A model generated the notes under the pieces. The model was not told the origin of the DNA and searched no databases. It worked only from the letters and a program-made list of their open reading frames with translations. This document shows, one piece after another, positions 23,541 to 33,960 of a stretch of DNA of 64,000 nt; the first letter of the stretch is position 1, and each line of letters opens with the position of its first letter. A program made the position numbers and the translations under genes. The stretch is from Abelmoschus esculentus (Eukaryota; Streptophyta; Magnoliopsida; Malvales; Malvaceae), in the NCBI GenBank assembly GCA_035048815.1, contig JAUCBN010000016.1, forward strand, positions 6,626,501 to 6,690,500, read 5' to 3'.

Positions 23541-24279
23541 GAATGTATAGAAAAGAGATATACGATTTACACCTAGATAAGAGAGGACTTTGAGAGTGTT
23601 TTCTTTTTAAGAATTGCAAAAGAGGGGATTGTTTATTTTGAGTTTGTATTTTATACCTGAGCCCCCATCGAGAAATGATTTATTACTTAATAAATCTCCC
23701 GCCCTTTCGGTTTTACAACTTTAGTCATTCTTCACTTGTAAACTCCGCACGTGGTCCCTCAAAGTTTTCAGAATGTTTTAATTTCATCCCATTTTCACAA
23801 AGAAATTGTTTTTAGAAATGTTTTTTTTTTCACTATATAGCCACTCCGTGTTTTGAAAACCTTTTTCTAAGTTGTTCTGTCTTTTACAACTACTCCGGGA
23901 TCCTTTAGATTTCACTCGTCTTTCAATAAGGTCCAAAATCAATCTCTGAATAGTTAAATACCTAGTTTGGTCCTTGGAAATTTTATTTTTGTTTAAATTG
24001 GACCCTTATCTAGTGCTTAAATCATTTTTAACCACTGTTTTGTTTTATTTTAAATGAATCCTGCATACATATTTATATTTCTATCCTATTATTTTGATTT
24101 CTTTAATTTTCAGCCCCTCATATATTTGTTTTCTAGTTTTTATTTAGTTTGGTTCGAATGTTTGATGCATTGCATTTTACGTTTGTTTATATATGTTATA
24201 ATATTTATTATATTACTATATGTGATAATTTATATATCATAATCCTTTATAAAAAATTAAATATCCAGTTTTTATATAT
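23541..24279. other. AT-rich intergenic DNA
   Basis: No coding or repeat structure recognised up to the chromovirus LTR. Confidence 0.4.
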
Positions 24280-25133
24280 TGTCACGACGCTAGGATTCAA
24301 CTAGAGGGACCCGCGGCCTTAGTCGTGGAACTTTTCGAAAATACGGCTAAGTCAGCCTGAAAATCCAAGCAAAAGACTTGGATGGGCAAAAGCAAGGAAC
24401 AAGGTTTGAGAAAAAATATGCTATCTCTTGTATTACTAAAGAAAATAAGAAAATGTGAATGATTTACAAATGAGAATTAAGCCATTATTTATATTATGTC
24501 TATCTACAATCTAAAGGTTACAAATGATGCTAATCAAGGGCTAGGATTAGCCTAAGATAACTAAGAAGCGAAGGAGAATCATGATGGGAGAATCTTCCTT
24601 CAATAGGTGGATGAATATGGACGGATTCCATATGTGTTGAGGAACACCTTCCACGAATCAGGGGATTGGGTTGGTGTGTTGATGCTTTCCTTGAATGATC
24701 CGGTCAACTAAGCATTCTCTAAGAGAGTTGGCCGGATGAGCTTGAGAAAGGCCCAAGAGTTCAGATAGAATTACTTGGGCAGATCGCAAAGTGTCGGGCT
24801 CTGTCCTCGGGTACGTTTGGATGGCATTGGACTCGGACCCCGGATGGACTTGGATGGTGTGGGAGCTGGGTTCGCCCCCTCGGTCGGATGGTGCGGATGC
24901 TGGGATTACCCCTCGGTTGCGCAAGAGTGATACTGGTGTCGGCCCGCATATGCGGATGAGTGATGCGGGTGCTGTGCTCGGCTCTTTGATGTGCACGTTG
25001 GATGTTTTCCTCGGCGCTATGGTGTGTACGTCGGGTGCTGTGTTACACTCCATAGAGTTACACAACAATTAGTTTGTCCGATTCGGCCCCTTGGTGTGTG
25101 GCCTTCTCGGTCATGTGGTGGGGGGCTGTGACA
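24280..25133 (-). repeat. 3' LTR of the chromovirus
   Basis: Plus-strand ends are TGTCACGACGC and GGCTGTGACA, a short inverted repeat. Homologous to 33098-33960. Internal degenerate repeats of TGGTGTGCACGTCGGGTGCTGT create proline/threonine-rich open frames on both strands that are not genes. Confidence 0.88.
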
Positions 25134-25136
25134 TTC

Positions 25137-26290
25137 TCCCGTACTAAATTGAGCGACGACCTCGTCGCTCGGCTTTGATGAAACTCGGTAATCTTATCGC
25201 TGAATTGCCACATGTCTTCGACAAGTTCCCAACTACCCTCGATTTCGGGAAGTCCCTTCCAAAGCATAAAGTATCCGTGCCTTGGTCTATGGTCGGGTCG
25301 TCGGATGACTCGATCCGTAAGGATGTCTTGTGACTCTTTCTCATAAGAGACCTTGACTCCTATTGGTGCTCGGCTGGATGTGCTCATCTCTGGGTCATCA
25401 GTATCCTCGTAGAACGGCTTTAGCATGCTGATATGGAAAACAGGATAGGCTCGAAGCTTTAGCAGCAACTCCAATTTGTAGGCCACCTTGCCTACTCATT
25501 TGACCACCTTCTATGGTCCCTCGTATCTTCTCACGAGCACCATGTGAATAGAAGAATTACGAAGTGTTAGGTTCATTTTGGCAAGGATTAAGTCTCCTAC
25601 CTGGAACTCCATGTCTCTGTGCTTCTAATCCGCCCACTTCTTGTTTCTCTTTTGGGCCTTAGCAAGCAAGCTTCGGCTAAGTCTCGTTGCTCTTACCAAG
25701 CCTTTGTAAAATTAAAGGTCGCGAGATTTGGACCCTCGTACTTAGTCGTAATCGCATCGGGAGTATACGGTTGTTGCCTATTTACTATCTCGAATAGGCT
25801 CTTATTGGTTGACTCGGTTTGTTGCAAATTGTACGAAAATTGGGCCACATCCAATAGTTTCAGCCAGTCCCTTTGCGTAGCACTCACATAGTGCCTTAGA
25901 TAGATTTCGAGTAGTGCATTGACCCTCTCATTTTTCCCGTCCATTTGTGGATAAAAGGCTGTTGAAAAATTTAAGTTGGATCCCATCAACTTAAATAACT
26001 CGATCCAAAATCGAACGATGAAGTGAGTGTCCCTATCGCTCATGATCGTCTTTGGAATTCCCCAATACCTTACCACATGTTTGAGGAATAAGCGGGCTGC
26101 CTCCTCGGCTGGACAAACTTTGGTTGTTGGTATGAAAGTTGCATACTTCGAGAACCTGTCAACCACAACCATAATACTCGAAATATCGTTAATATTAGGA
26201 AAACCAATGATGAAATCAAGGGAAATACTCTCCCATGGCTTCTCCGGAACTGGAAGCGGTTGAAGCAAGCCCATTGGCTTCTTTGCGTCC
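25137..26290 (-). pseudogene. Chromovirus integrase catalytic core and chromodomain
   Basis: Minus strand. Integrase core: SLDFIIGFP (first Asp), SDRDTHF (second Asp), and GKNERVNALLEIYLRHYV (Glu), so the DDE triad is present. After a frame break, 25486-25137 encodes the C-terminal part: VFHISMLKPF, then a chromodomain with ILTDRVIRR, GYFMLWKGLPEIEGSWELVE and WQFSDKI. The chromodomain marks the element as a chromovirus. The zinc-finger half of the integrase lies beyond the nested solo LTR. Confidence 0.88.
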
Positions 26291-27660
26291 TGTTGCATGT
26301 AAAAAGTGCGCAAATAGTGCAATTGTACACATCGCAAGTAATAAAGTGATAAGTATTATCGCATATCGTCTCCACAGGGATTGATCTACTTAATATGTCT
26401 TCTTTCGTCTTCTTGCTCTATAAAAGAAATAAATTAAAAACACAGAATAATTGGGTTTGAGTAAACTAAATAACTTAAATAAAGAAAACTAAATAATAAG
26501 AGAATAATCAGATTAGAGAAGTGGCCAGGATCTAGTTGTGTTGTATAGTAGATTCAATTGACTTGTTTCTATCCAATGCAATTACATAATATTGCCTCGG
26601 TAGCACTGTAGTTTTACTGCCTCAACAACGATATGTGTCATCTGCCGCGACAATCCCTTACTCTTGGGTGGACTTTACCAAGATTCGACAAAGTGTCCTT
26701 TGATGACTCCGCTTATCCCTAAGTCGAAGTACTATTGATGATCAGTCCTTGATGATACCTCCCAGCGTGAATCAATTATAATCATCAACCAATCCCATAT
26801 TTCTTTTAGCCGCTGAAATTCTAACCTATCCCTAGGCTGAGATAGTATTTTCCAAATAGAAAAATACTGTACTTATTCCTTTCGTGAATCTAACTCTCCC
26901 GATATTAGATAAATAGATTACTCACAAACTTCTCTCCCGATCTTGAATGCAAGAACAAAGAATGGCAAAGAATAAGAAAACCTTGATATTTGATTGCATT
27001 GAAACGAGAAACAAAGTTCAATCTCTTCTCACTAATACTCTACAACTTTCACCTAAGCCTAAAGAAAATTAGAACATAATGAAAAGTAAAGAAAACTCTA
27101 AAATCTAAGATGAATCTGGCTCTCTAGTCTCCTATGTCGATAATGCTCTTCTCCTTGGACGGTTATGGTTTATATAGGTTTGGCCTAGGGCAAACCTTTC
27201 CTAAGTAGGAATAAAACTTGGAGTAAAACACAAGTCAAGTATATAAATAAAAATATTTGTTTTATTTTCAAGTTTATTCCCACTAGGATTCTTTTCCCGC
27301 GTGGCCTTTGACTCGGGCTTTCTATTCGCTTCCTAGCTCCGATCCTTGTACTGCTTGTCCATAAACGTCCACCTCATTTTTCTCTTCAGCTCGCCTACAA
27401 TATCGGTACTTGTACTTCAGCTTCCGCCGCCGCCTCAGGTTCTTCCTCAGCCTCAATCACTGTCGCAGCAATAAATATTCCTGCAAATGCATAAAAGTGT
27501 TGTAAAGCTTGTATTTTCCATAAATATCATTTTTATATGTTAAAAAGCAAAGTAACTAAATATACCACATTAAGAACATGCATTAGTTCAAGTAGGTGTA
27601 GATTAAGTGATTATTGTCCATGAAAGGTGTAAAAAGTGAGAGTGAATTGAGCACTTATCA
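26291..27660 (-). mobile_element. Solo LTR (Athila-like) inserted in the chromovirus integrase
   Basis: 1370 bp with termini TGTTGCATG and CACTTATCA on the plus strand, bordered on both sides by CGTCC (26286-26290 and 27661-27665), a perfect 5-bp target duplication. It splits the integrase between the CQQDK box and the KKPMGLLQP stretch. On the minus strand it starts TGATAAGTGCTCAATTCAC, like the LTR at 28365 (TGATGAGTGC), shares segments such as TCTAATATCGGGAGAGTTA with it, and has a TATATAAACC box near 27168-27177. No internal domains, hence a solo LTR. Confidence 0.9.
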
Positions 27661-27840
27661 CGTCCACCTTGTCTTGTTGGCAAACAAGGCAAGTTCTGAC
27701 ATAAGCCTCCACATCGTTCCCCATGTGTGGCCAATAATACCTTTCGACTAGCAAGGCTAACGTGCGATGCATGTCAGGATGACCCACCCATCTCGAAGCA
27801 TAACACTCTTTCAAGAGTTGCTTGCGGAGATTATTGAAAT
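27661..27840 (-). pseudogene. Chromovirus integrase zinc-binding domain
   Basis: Reads ECYASRWVGHPDMHRTLAL, RYYWPHMGNDVEAYV and RTCLVCQQDK, the C-x2-C end of the HHCC finger. Cut at its 3' side by the nested solo LTR. Confidence 0.8.
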
Positions 27841-28077
27841 GTGGGATGTATAGGTTGTGTCCTCATGTATAAAGCAAGTCCTTTTCAATCCAAAATCGTC
27901 GGGATTTGCTATCTTTCGCATACTCGATTAACCTTTTTGTAGTAGGATCATGGGATAGGCCCCCTCGGGTTGGCTAATGGCTACAAAAGTTGACATTCGT
28001 CTTAGTGCGTCGGCCATGCTGTTTGCTTTACCCGGCTTATGCTCCATGGTAAAGACGAACTCGGCTAGAAAATATTG

Positions 28078-28364
28078 TCACCTAGCCTGCTTAGGAGACA
28101 ACTTTTTTTGGGTTAAGAAAAAGCTAATAACACTATTATCAATAAAGACAACAAACCTTGACCCTAAAACATAGTGTCTCCAAGCGCGCAAACAATGAAT
28201 TACGACGATCATCTCCTTTTCTTGGACGGTGTAACGACTCTCGATCTCGTTTAGCTTTCTACTCTCGAAAGCCAATGGATGCCCTTCTTGCATGAGTACC
28301 TTACTGATTGCAAAGTCTGATGCATCGGTGTGAATTTCAAATGCATTAGTATGGTCAGGAAGAG
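28078..28364 (-). pseudogene. Chromovirus RNase H domain fragment
   Basis: Minus strand: HTDASDFAIG (catalytic Asp) across a frame change, then MQEGHPLAFESRKLNEIESRY, KEMIVVIHCLRAWRHYVLG and FVVFIDNSV. The start of the domain is cut by the nested element that begins at 28365. Confidence 0.8.
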
Positions 28365-30465
28365 TGATGAGTGCCTAAAAGTCCTCAATTTTCACATTAT
28401 TTCTCCATTCATTTATTGCTAATAAAGACTGAATTAAATGTAATAATAGATATTTTTGATTATTTTCCACATCTCAGCATCCGAATACTATTTTTATGAA
28501 TTTATTCATTAATTAGAATAAAACAGATATGTTTGATAGTTTTCTTTCTTAGACAGAAAACTAGATCACAGAGAAAGTCAAAGAATAAAATAGATGCTGA
28601 ATTGCAGATGAAGCATCCGCTACGGCAGCGTTCTGAAGACTACTGCGACAACATAGAAGACGACAAGTGATGTTCAATAGGAAAAGATACCAAAAGACAA
28701 AGAGTAAAAGAAAGAAGAGAAACTTAGTTAGGATGTCGAGCCCAAGCAAAACCGCAGGAAGAGACATTTTAGGAAATAAGATTTATTTAATATAATTTAA
28801 TTAGGTAATCGATTTCTTTTCTGTTTAGAATTCTTTCCTTGCATGGAAAGATCAACTTAGGGCTTGACCTATATAAGGCACTTGTTAAGTTTAAGTTTAG
28901 GGGAGGAGAAGTCGGTTCACACACATAACATATCCTTAGCCGCCGACCATAATATGTTCTAAACTCCCTTGGAGGTTTAGATTATTGTGGAGTAGATGGA
29001 GATGAAGGTTACATTGTTATTGATATTTATTAATGCAAAACTTATTTCATAGTTTATTCTTTCTGGGTACTTAACTTTCTTTGTATATGAGCTCGAGATG
29101 ATAAGTATGTGAAGAAATATCCATTTATCTAATATCGGGAGAGTTAAGCTCATGAAACGAAAGAATATGGTCTTTGCTCAAGGGCATTGACTAATCCGAG
29201 TCGGATTTTAGCGACTAACAAGATGTATGTGAGGTTGTTATTACCCTTGATTAACGTCGGGAGGTATCATCAAGACACGGGGATTTCAACAATTTTCTTC
29301 GCTTAGGGATAAGGAAGAAACATAAGAGGTTGCTCTGTCGAACTATAAAAAGTTGAATTGTCGACAAGGTATAACCCCGCCTAGGCAGCTGCGGCGACCC
29401 TTTGTGCGATCCGCCGAGGTGGCAGTTGAACCCATTGCATTAATAAGTGGATTAACAATACAACTGGATTCTTCTCTACAAAGCATTCAATCTAACCCCA
29501 TTCTTATCATTATTATCTTTCTATAGTTTAGTATAGTTTAGTTAATATAATCAATCTAATCCAATTACTTGTGTTTTTAGTGTTCTTAAGTGCAGTTATA
29601 AGAAGTAGTAGAATCAACTCAATTTTTGTGGGATCTATATCTTAAATATTATAATCTAAAAAGGTGGAATTTAACAAGGACTCCATAGCCTCCATCAGAT
29701 TTGGCGTCATTGCCGGAGACTATCGCTCAATTTTACTACCTATTATTTCTACATATTTTTAATTATTTTAGTTATTTATTTAGTTTTAGTTTTAATTTAA
29801 CTTTCGTGGGTTGTTTTGTGCATGACCAGGTCCAATCTTACTATTGATCAATACCCTTACAACCCAGAAATCTAAAACAAAGGGTACGTCAAAGAATGAA
29901 CGTAGACCATGGCCAACAAAACAACACGGGTATGAACGCCTCCGTGACAGACAACCGTGGTGCCTTCACAGTAGTTAATCCAGTAAATATTCTAAGACAA
30001 GAACGCGCTCGAACTGTTCGAGATTATTTATAGGAAGATTTAGATGGGTTAACTCCTACTGTTGTGATGCCTAATATAGAGGCAGAACACTTCGAACTAA
30101 AATCGGTCATGTTCAATATGATCAACACCCAGGGTCAGTTTGAGGGTTCGGCCAATAAAGATGCTCGAAAACATCTTAAATCCTTTTTAAAAAATTTTAA
30201 CTCATTTAATCTGTCGGTAGTCTCATCTGACATCCTTAAGCTAAAATTATTTCCCTATTCACTGAGGGATAGGGCAAAAACATGGTTAAATAACCTTCAA
30301 CCGGGATCGTTGAATTTATGGACAGAACTATACCGAAGCTTCCTTTCCAGATTCAGTTATACCAATATGATTGACAAGCTCAGAAATAACATAACATCCT
30401 TTAGGCAAGATGAAGACGAGTCAATGTATGAGGCTTGGAAAAGATACAAAAAATTATACAAAAAA
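28365..30465 (+). mobile_element. Truncated Athila-like gypsy element nested in the chromovirus
   Basis: Opposite in orientation to its host element. 5' LTR 28365-29697 (TGATGAGTGCC to CATCA) is homologous to the solo LTR at 26291 and has a CTATATAAG box at 28869-28877. It is followed by a tRNA-Asp-type primer site TTGGCGTCATTGCCGGAGA at 29701-29719, typical of Athila, then a leader and the start of gag. The element ends abruptly in gag at about 30465: no pol, no 3' LTR, no target duplication. About 25 codons of the host pol are missing at this junction. Confidence 0.85.
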
Positions 30466-30486
30466 TTCCTCACTTGTTCTCTTTGA
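29822..30486 (+). pseudogene. Athila-like gag, 5' part
   Basis: From ATG 29822 (MTRSNLTIDQYPYNPE) through two in-frame stops into a clean stretch at 30064 with the retrotransposon gag signatures FPYSLRDRAKTWLNNLQPGS, LWTELYRSFLSRF and LRNNITSFRQDEDESMYEAW. The coding similarity stops near 30465 where host DNA resumes. Confidence 0.85.
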
Positions 30487-30489
30487 GCA

Positions 30490-31321
30490 ACTCGGTTAGT
30501 GGAGTGGCAATGTTGGAGTAACCCTTGACAAACTTACGGTAGTAGTTGGCAAGGCCAAGGAAAGAGCGGAGCTCGGTCACCTTTGTTGAAGGCTCTCACT
30601 CGTTGATGGTGCGAATCTTTTGGTCCATTTAGATCTTGCCCCCTCGATAATATTCCCCAAGAATGGAACTTCTTTTTGGGCAAAGGCGCATTTCTCCTTC
30701 TTGATGTATAACTTGTTATCGCGGAGAACCTGCAAAACTTTTCTTAAGTGCCTTAAAGTGTTGCTATAGATGACTATATCATCGAGATATACAACTACAA
30801 AACAATTAAGAAAAGCATGCAATACCTTGTTCATTAAGGTAAAAAATGTGGCGGGAGCGTTGGTAAGGCTGAAAGGTATGACGAGAAACTTGAATGACCC
30901 ATACCTTATGAAACAAGCGGTTTTGGGCTCGTCTTCTTCGGTAATCCGCACTTGGTAATATCTCGAGTGGAGATCTAGCTTGGTGAACCATCTCGCACTT
31001 CTAAGTTGGTCGAACAAGTCTGCTATCAAAGGTATCGGATACTTTCTTGATGGTGAGCTTGTTTAAAGCCCGGTAGTCAATGCACATACGTAGACTACCA
31101 TCGTGCTTTCTTTGGAAAAGCACTAGTGCACCAAATGGTGCCTTGGATGGCCTGATGTAGCCCCCATCCAAGATCTCTTTAAGTTGCCTTCGCAGCTCCT
31201 CTAGTTTCGATGGTGCCACCCAATATGGGGCCTTTGCTGGTGGTGCGGCATTCGGATACAACTCGATCATATGATCGACTTCTCGCTTTGATGGTAGAAC
31301 CTTTGGTAACTCGGAAGGCAT
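30490..31321 (-). pseudogene. Chromovirus reverse transcriptase
   Basis: Minus strand: LPSKREVDHMIELYP, GGYIRPSKAPFGALVLF, DGSLRMCIDYRALNKLT; then a frameshift near 31015 and IADLFDQLRSARWFTKLDLHS, FSLTNAPATFFTLMN and the catalytic VVYLDDIVIYSN. The C-terminal part (30490-30600) is again out of frame. The domain is recognisable along its whole length but split in at least three frames. Confidence 0.88.
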
Positions 31322-33055
31322 AGTATCCTTGAACTCTTTGAGGACTTATCCCATGGTATCGAGGATCTCCATGGACTCCATGGGTTTATTCTCCTTGAAC
31401 ACGACAAGGTAGGATGTCTCATCTTTGCGCACGACTTTGTTGAATTGGATCACGGATAACATCTTAGCTCACACACCTTCCTCTCGACTCACCGGGACAA
31501 CACATTGATGTTGGTGGTCGAGGGTACACAAACAATCGGCAAAAGGCAGAAAAAGTGCATTAATCCGATCCAAAAATGATAAACCAATCATTAAGTCGTA
31601 ATCGTCTAATGGAATTAACTTGATGGACTCTTTACCTGTCCAACTCCCAATTTAAAGCTTGACTCATTTTGTTACTCCGACAATGGGATCCTCCTTGTAG
31701 TTGACTATTTTGATCCATTCGCTTGCCTTCTCCACAGAAAGACCAAGCTTCTTGGCAGCCCCTTCGGACATGAACAACTCAGATGCTCCGGTGTCCACTA
31801 GTACGCTCAATTACTTTCCCGTAATTGTTACTTCAACATACATGAGGCCCTTGTTCCTGCGAGTAGACTTAGTTTGAAAGGAACTAATGATGGAACTAAG
31901 TTGGACCCTTACCTCGGATGACTCCTTATGCGTTTTGATGGACGAAAGATTTGCCTTCTTTGGGCAATCCTTGTTGTAATGAGGCCCATCGTAATGGAAG
32001 CACTTGACTAGACCTCAATCCTTCTTTTCCCACGATCGAACAAATCTATGGGACTTGTTGTTTGAAGAGTGCTTCCGATGGTCACTTGAACGCTTGTCTG
32101 ATTCTCTTTTGGACTGTTTGTCCCTATCTCCCTAACCATTACCTTTATACTTGGGTTTTTGCTTGGGTGACTCGCACTTCTTCTCGAATTTGGTTATGGC
32201 TTCGGCCTCGTCCAAAGCCTCGGAAAGATCGATGACACCAAGTCTTTCTAACTCTAGGTTGGCCCATCGTTGGAGTTCGTCCATGAAGATTGAAAAACCT
32301 TCATCTTCTTCAAAGTTCAGGATTTGAAGTTTAACCTTAGTAAACTTCTTCACGTACTCGTTCATGGTGCTGTCATGCTTGAGTTGTCGAAGCTTTGTTT
32401 GCAACTCCCTTTGAGCATTTTTTGGATAGAATGTCTCCTTGACTTCAGCTTGGAGTTCTTCCCACATCTCGATTGGAGCCTTTTTGCTCTTCTCTTCGGT
32501 ACACCTACGTTGTCACCATAAAAGAGCGGTGTCAGTAAAATAAGCGGAAGCAGTGTTTACCTTTGTGGACTCTTCCATAATGTTCATGCGACGAAAATAT
32601 TGATCCATGCTCCAGATGAAATTCTCCACATCTTGAGCATCTCTCGATCCCTTGAACTCTTTCGATTTAGAGACATCGGCTAACACCTTGGTTAGGCTAG
32701 CCATCACACCACTCGACATGGCACTTTTATAAATGAACAAATTGAACTTCATCACGTCCATGATCTTCTTGAGATCATTCAATTCAGACTTGAGTGATGC
32801 GTTCTACAATTCCAAGTTCTCCATCGTATCATCGATGAGGCTTTGGAAATCTTCTTTGAGACCGTCCCCCTTGCTTTCCAACTCATTGAGTCGGTCATCT
32901 ACCACATCGAGTCACTTCGTTGACTTCCTTGTGGAATTCTTCAAGCGGGTGACCTTGTCTTGCAAAGAAGAAATTACATCTCTCGAATTAACCCTCTTGG
33001 TTTTGTTCGAACGAGTCTCGGTGATTTTTGCAACATTTTCAATCGGGTTCGTCAT
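31322..33055 (-). pseudogene. Chromovirus gag and protease
   Basis: gag starts at 33055 (MTNPIENVAKITETRSN) and continues through breaks into SREFK-type and FIWSMDQYFRRMNIMEE at 32513-32782 and MWEELQAEVKETFYPKN, LRQLKHDSTMNEYVKKF at 32132-32467. A zinc-knuckle relic near 31970 reads KCFHYDGPHYNKDC, where the second Cys is Tyr. The aspartic protease active site VDTGAS is at 31784-31795. Several stops separate the pieces. Confidence 0.8.
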
Positions 33056-33081
33056 CTTTTGAACGAATCCTTGCTGGAAAA

Positions 33082-33097
33082 CTTGGCTCTGATAACA
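33082..33097 (-). promoter_or_regulatory. Primer-binding site of the chromovirus
   Basis: Minus strand reads TGTTATCAGAGCCAAG, one base from the common initiator-Met primer site TGGTATCAGAGC, directly beside the 5' LTR. Confidence 0.75.
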
Positions 33098-33960
33098 CTT
33101 ATCTTGGGGCTAGGATTCGACTAGCGGGACCGTGCGGCCTTAGTCATGGAACTCTTTGGAAATACGACTAAGTTAGTCTGAAAATCCAAGCAAAAGACTT
33201 GGATGAGCAACGGAAAGAAGCAAGGAAGAAGGTTTGAGAGAAAACGTACTATCTCTTGTATTACTCAAGAAAATGAGAAAATGTAAATGATTTACAAATG
33301 AGAATTAAGCCACTATTTATAGGATGGTTATCTACGATCTAACGGTTACAAATGATACTAATCAAGGGCTAAGATTAGCCTAAGATAACTAAGAAAGGAA
33401 GGATAATCATGATGGGAGAACCTTTCTTCAATAGGTGGATGAATATGGATGGATTCCATATGTGTTGGGGAACACCTTCCACGAATCAGGGGATTGGGTT
33501 GGTATGTTGATGCTTTCCTTGAATGATCCGGTCATCTAAGCATTCTCCAAGAGAGTTGGTTGGATGGGCTTGAGAAAGGCCCAAGAGTTCAGACAAAATT
33601 ACTTGGGCAGATCGCAAAGTGTCGGGCTCGGTCCTCGGGTGCGTCTGGATGGAATTAGACTTAGACCCCGGGTGGCCCTGGATGGTACGGGCGCTGGGAT
33701 CACCCCTCGGTTGCACAAGAGTGATGCTGGTGTCGGCCTGCATGTGCAGATGAGTGATGCGAGCGTTGTGCTCGGCTCTTTGGTGTGCACATCAGGTGTT
33801 GTCCTCGACTCCATGGTGTGCACGTCGGGTGCTGTGTTTCGCCCCATAGAGTTGGGCAACAATTAGTTTATCCGATTCGGCCCCTTGGTGTGCGGTCTCC
33901 TCGGTCATGTTGGCCCCTTGGTGTGCGACCTCCTCAGTCATGTGGTGGCGGGCTGTGACG
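33098..33960 (-). repeat. 5' LTR of the chromovirus
   Basis: Matches 24280-25133 with moderate divergence. It has a minus-strand CTATAAATAG box at 33313-33322, and a tandem duplication of a TTGGTGTGCG...CTCGGTCATG unit near 33880-33945 that the other LTR lacks. Confidence 0.86.

Larger units (their letters stand above)
24280..33960 (-). mobile_element. Ty3/gypsy chromovirus-type retrotransposon, minus strand, with two nested insertions
   Basis: Two direct repeats of about 0.86 kb (24280-25133 and about 33098-33960) enclose gag, protease, RT, RNase H, integrase and a chromodomain read on the minus strand. A primer site TATCAGAGCCAAG lies beside the right LTR, and TATAT borders both outer ends within one or two bases. 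The element is interrupted by a 1.37-kb solo LTR (26291-27660) and by an Athila-like fragment (28365 to about 30465). Stops, frameshifts and missing segments mean it is dead. Confidence 0.92.

Noticed and set aside
24658..25072. Open frames of 136 (minus) and 93 (plus) codons
   Set aside because: Products of internal repeats in the chromovirus LTR; the same low-complexity frames recur at 33564-33866 in the other LTR.
32733..33062. 109-codon plus-strand frame
   Set aside because: Antisense shadow of the chromovirus gag.
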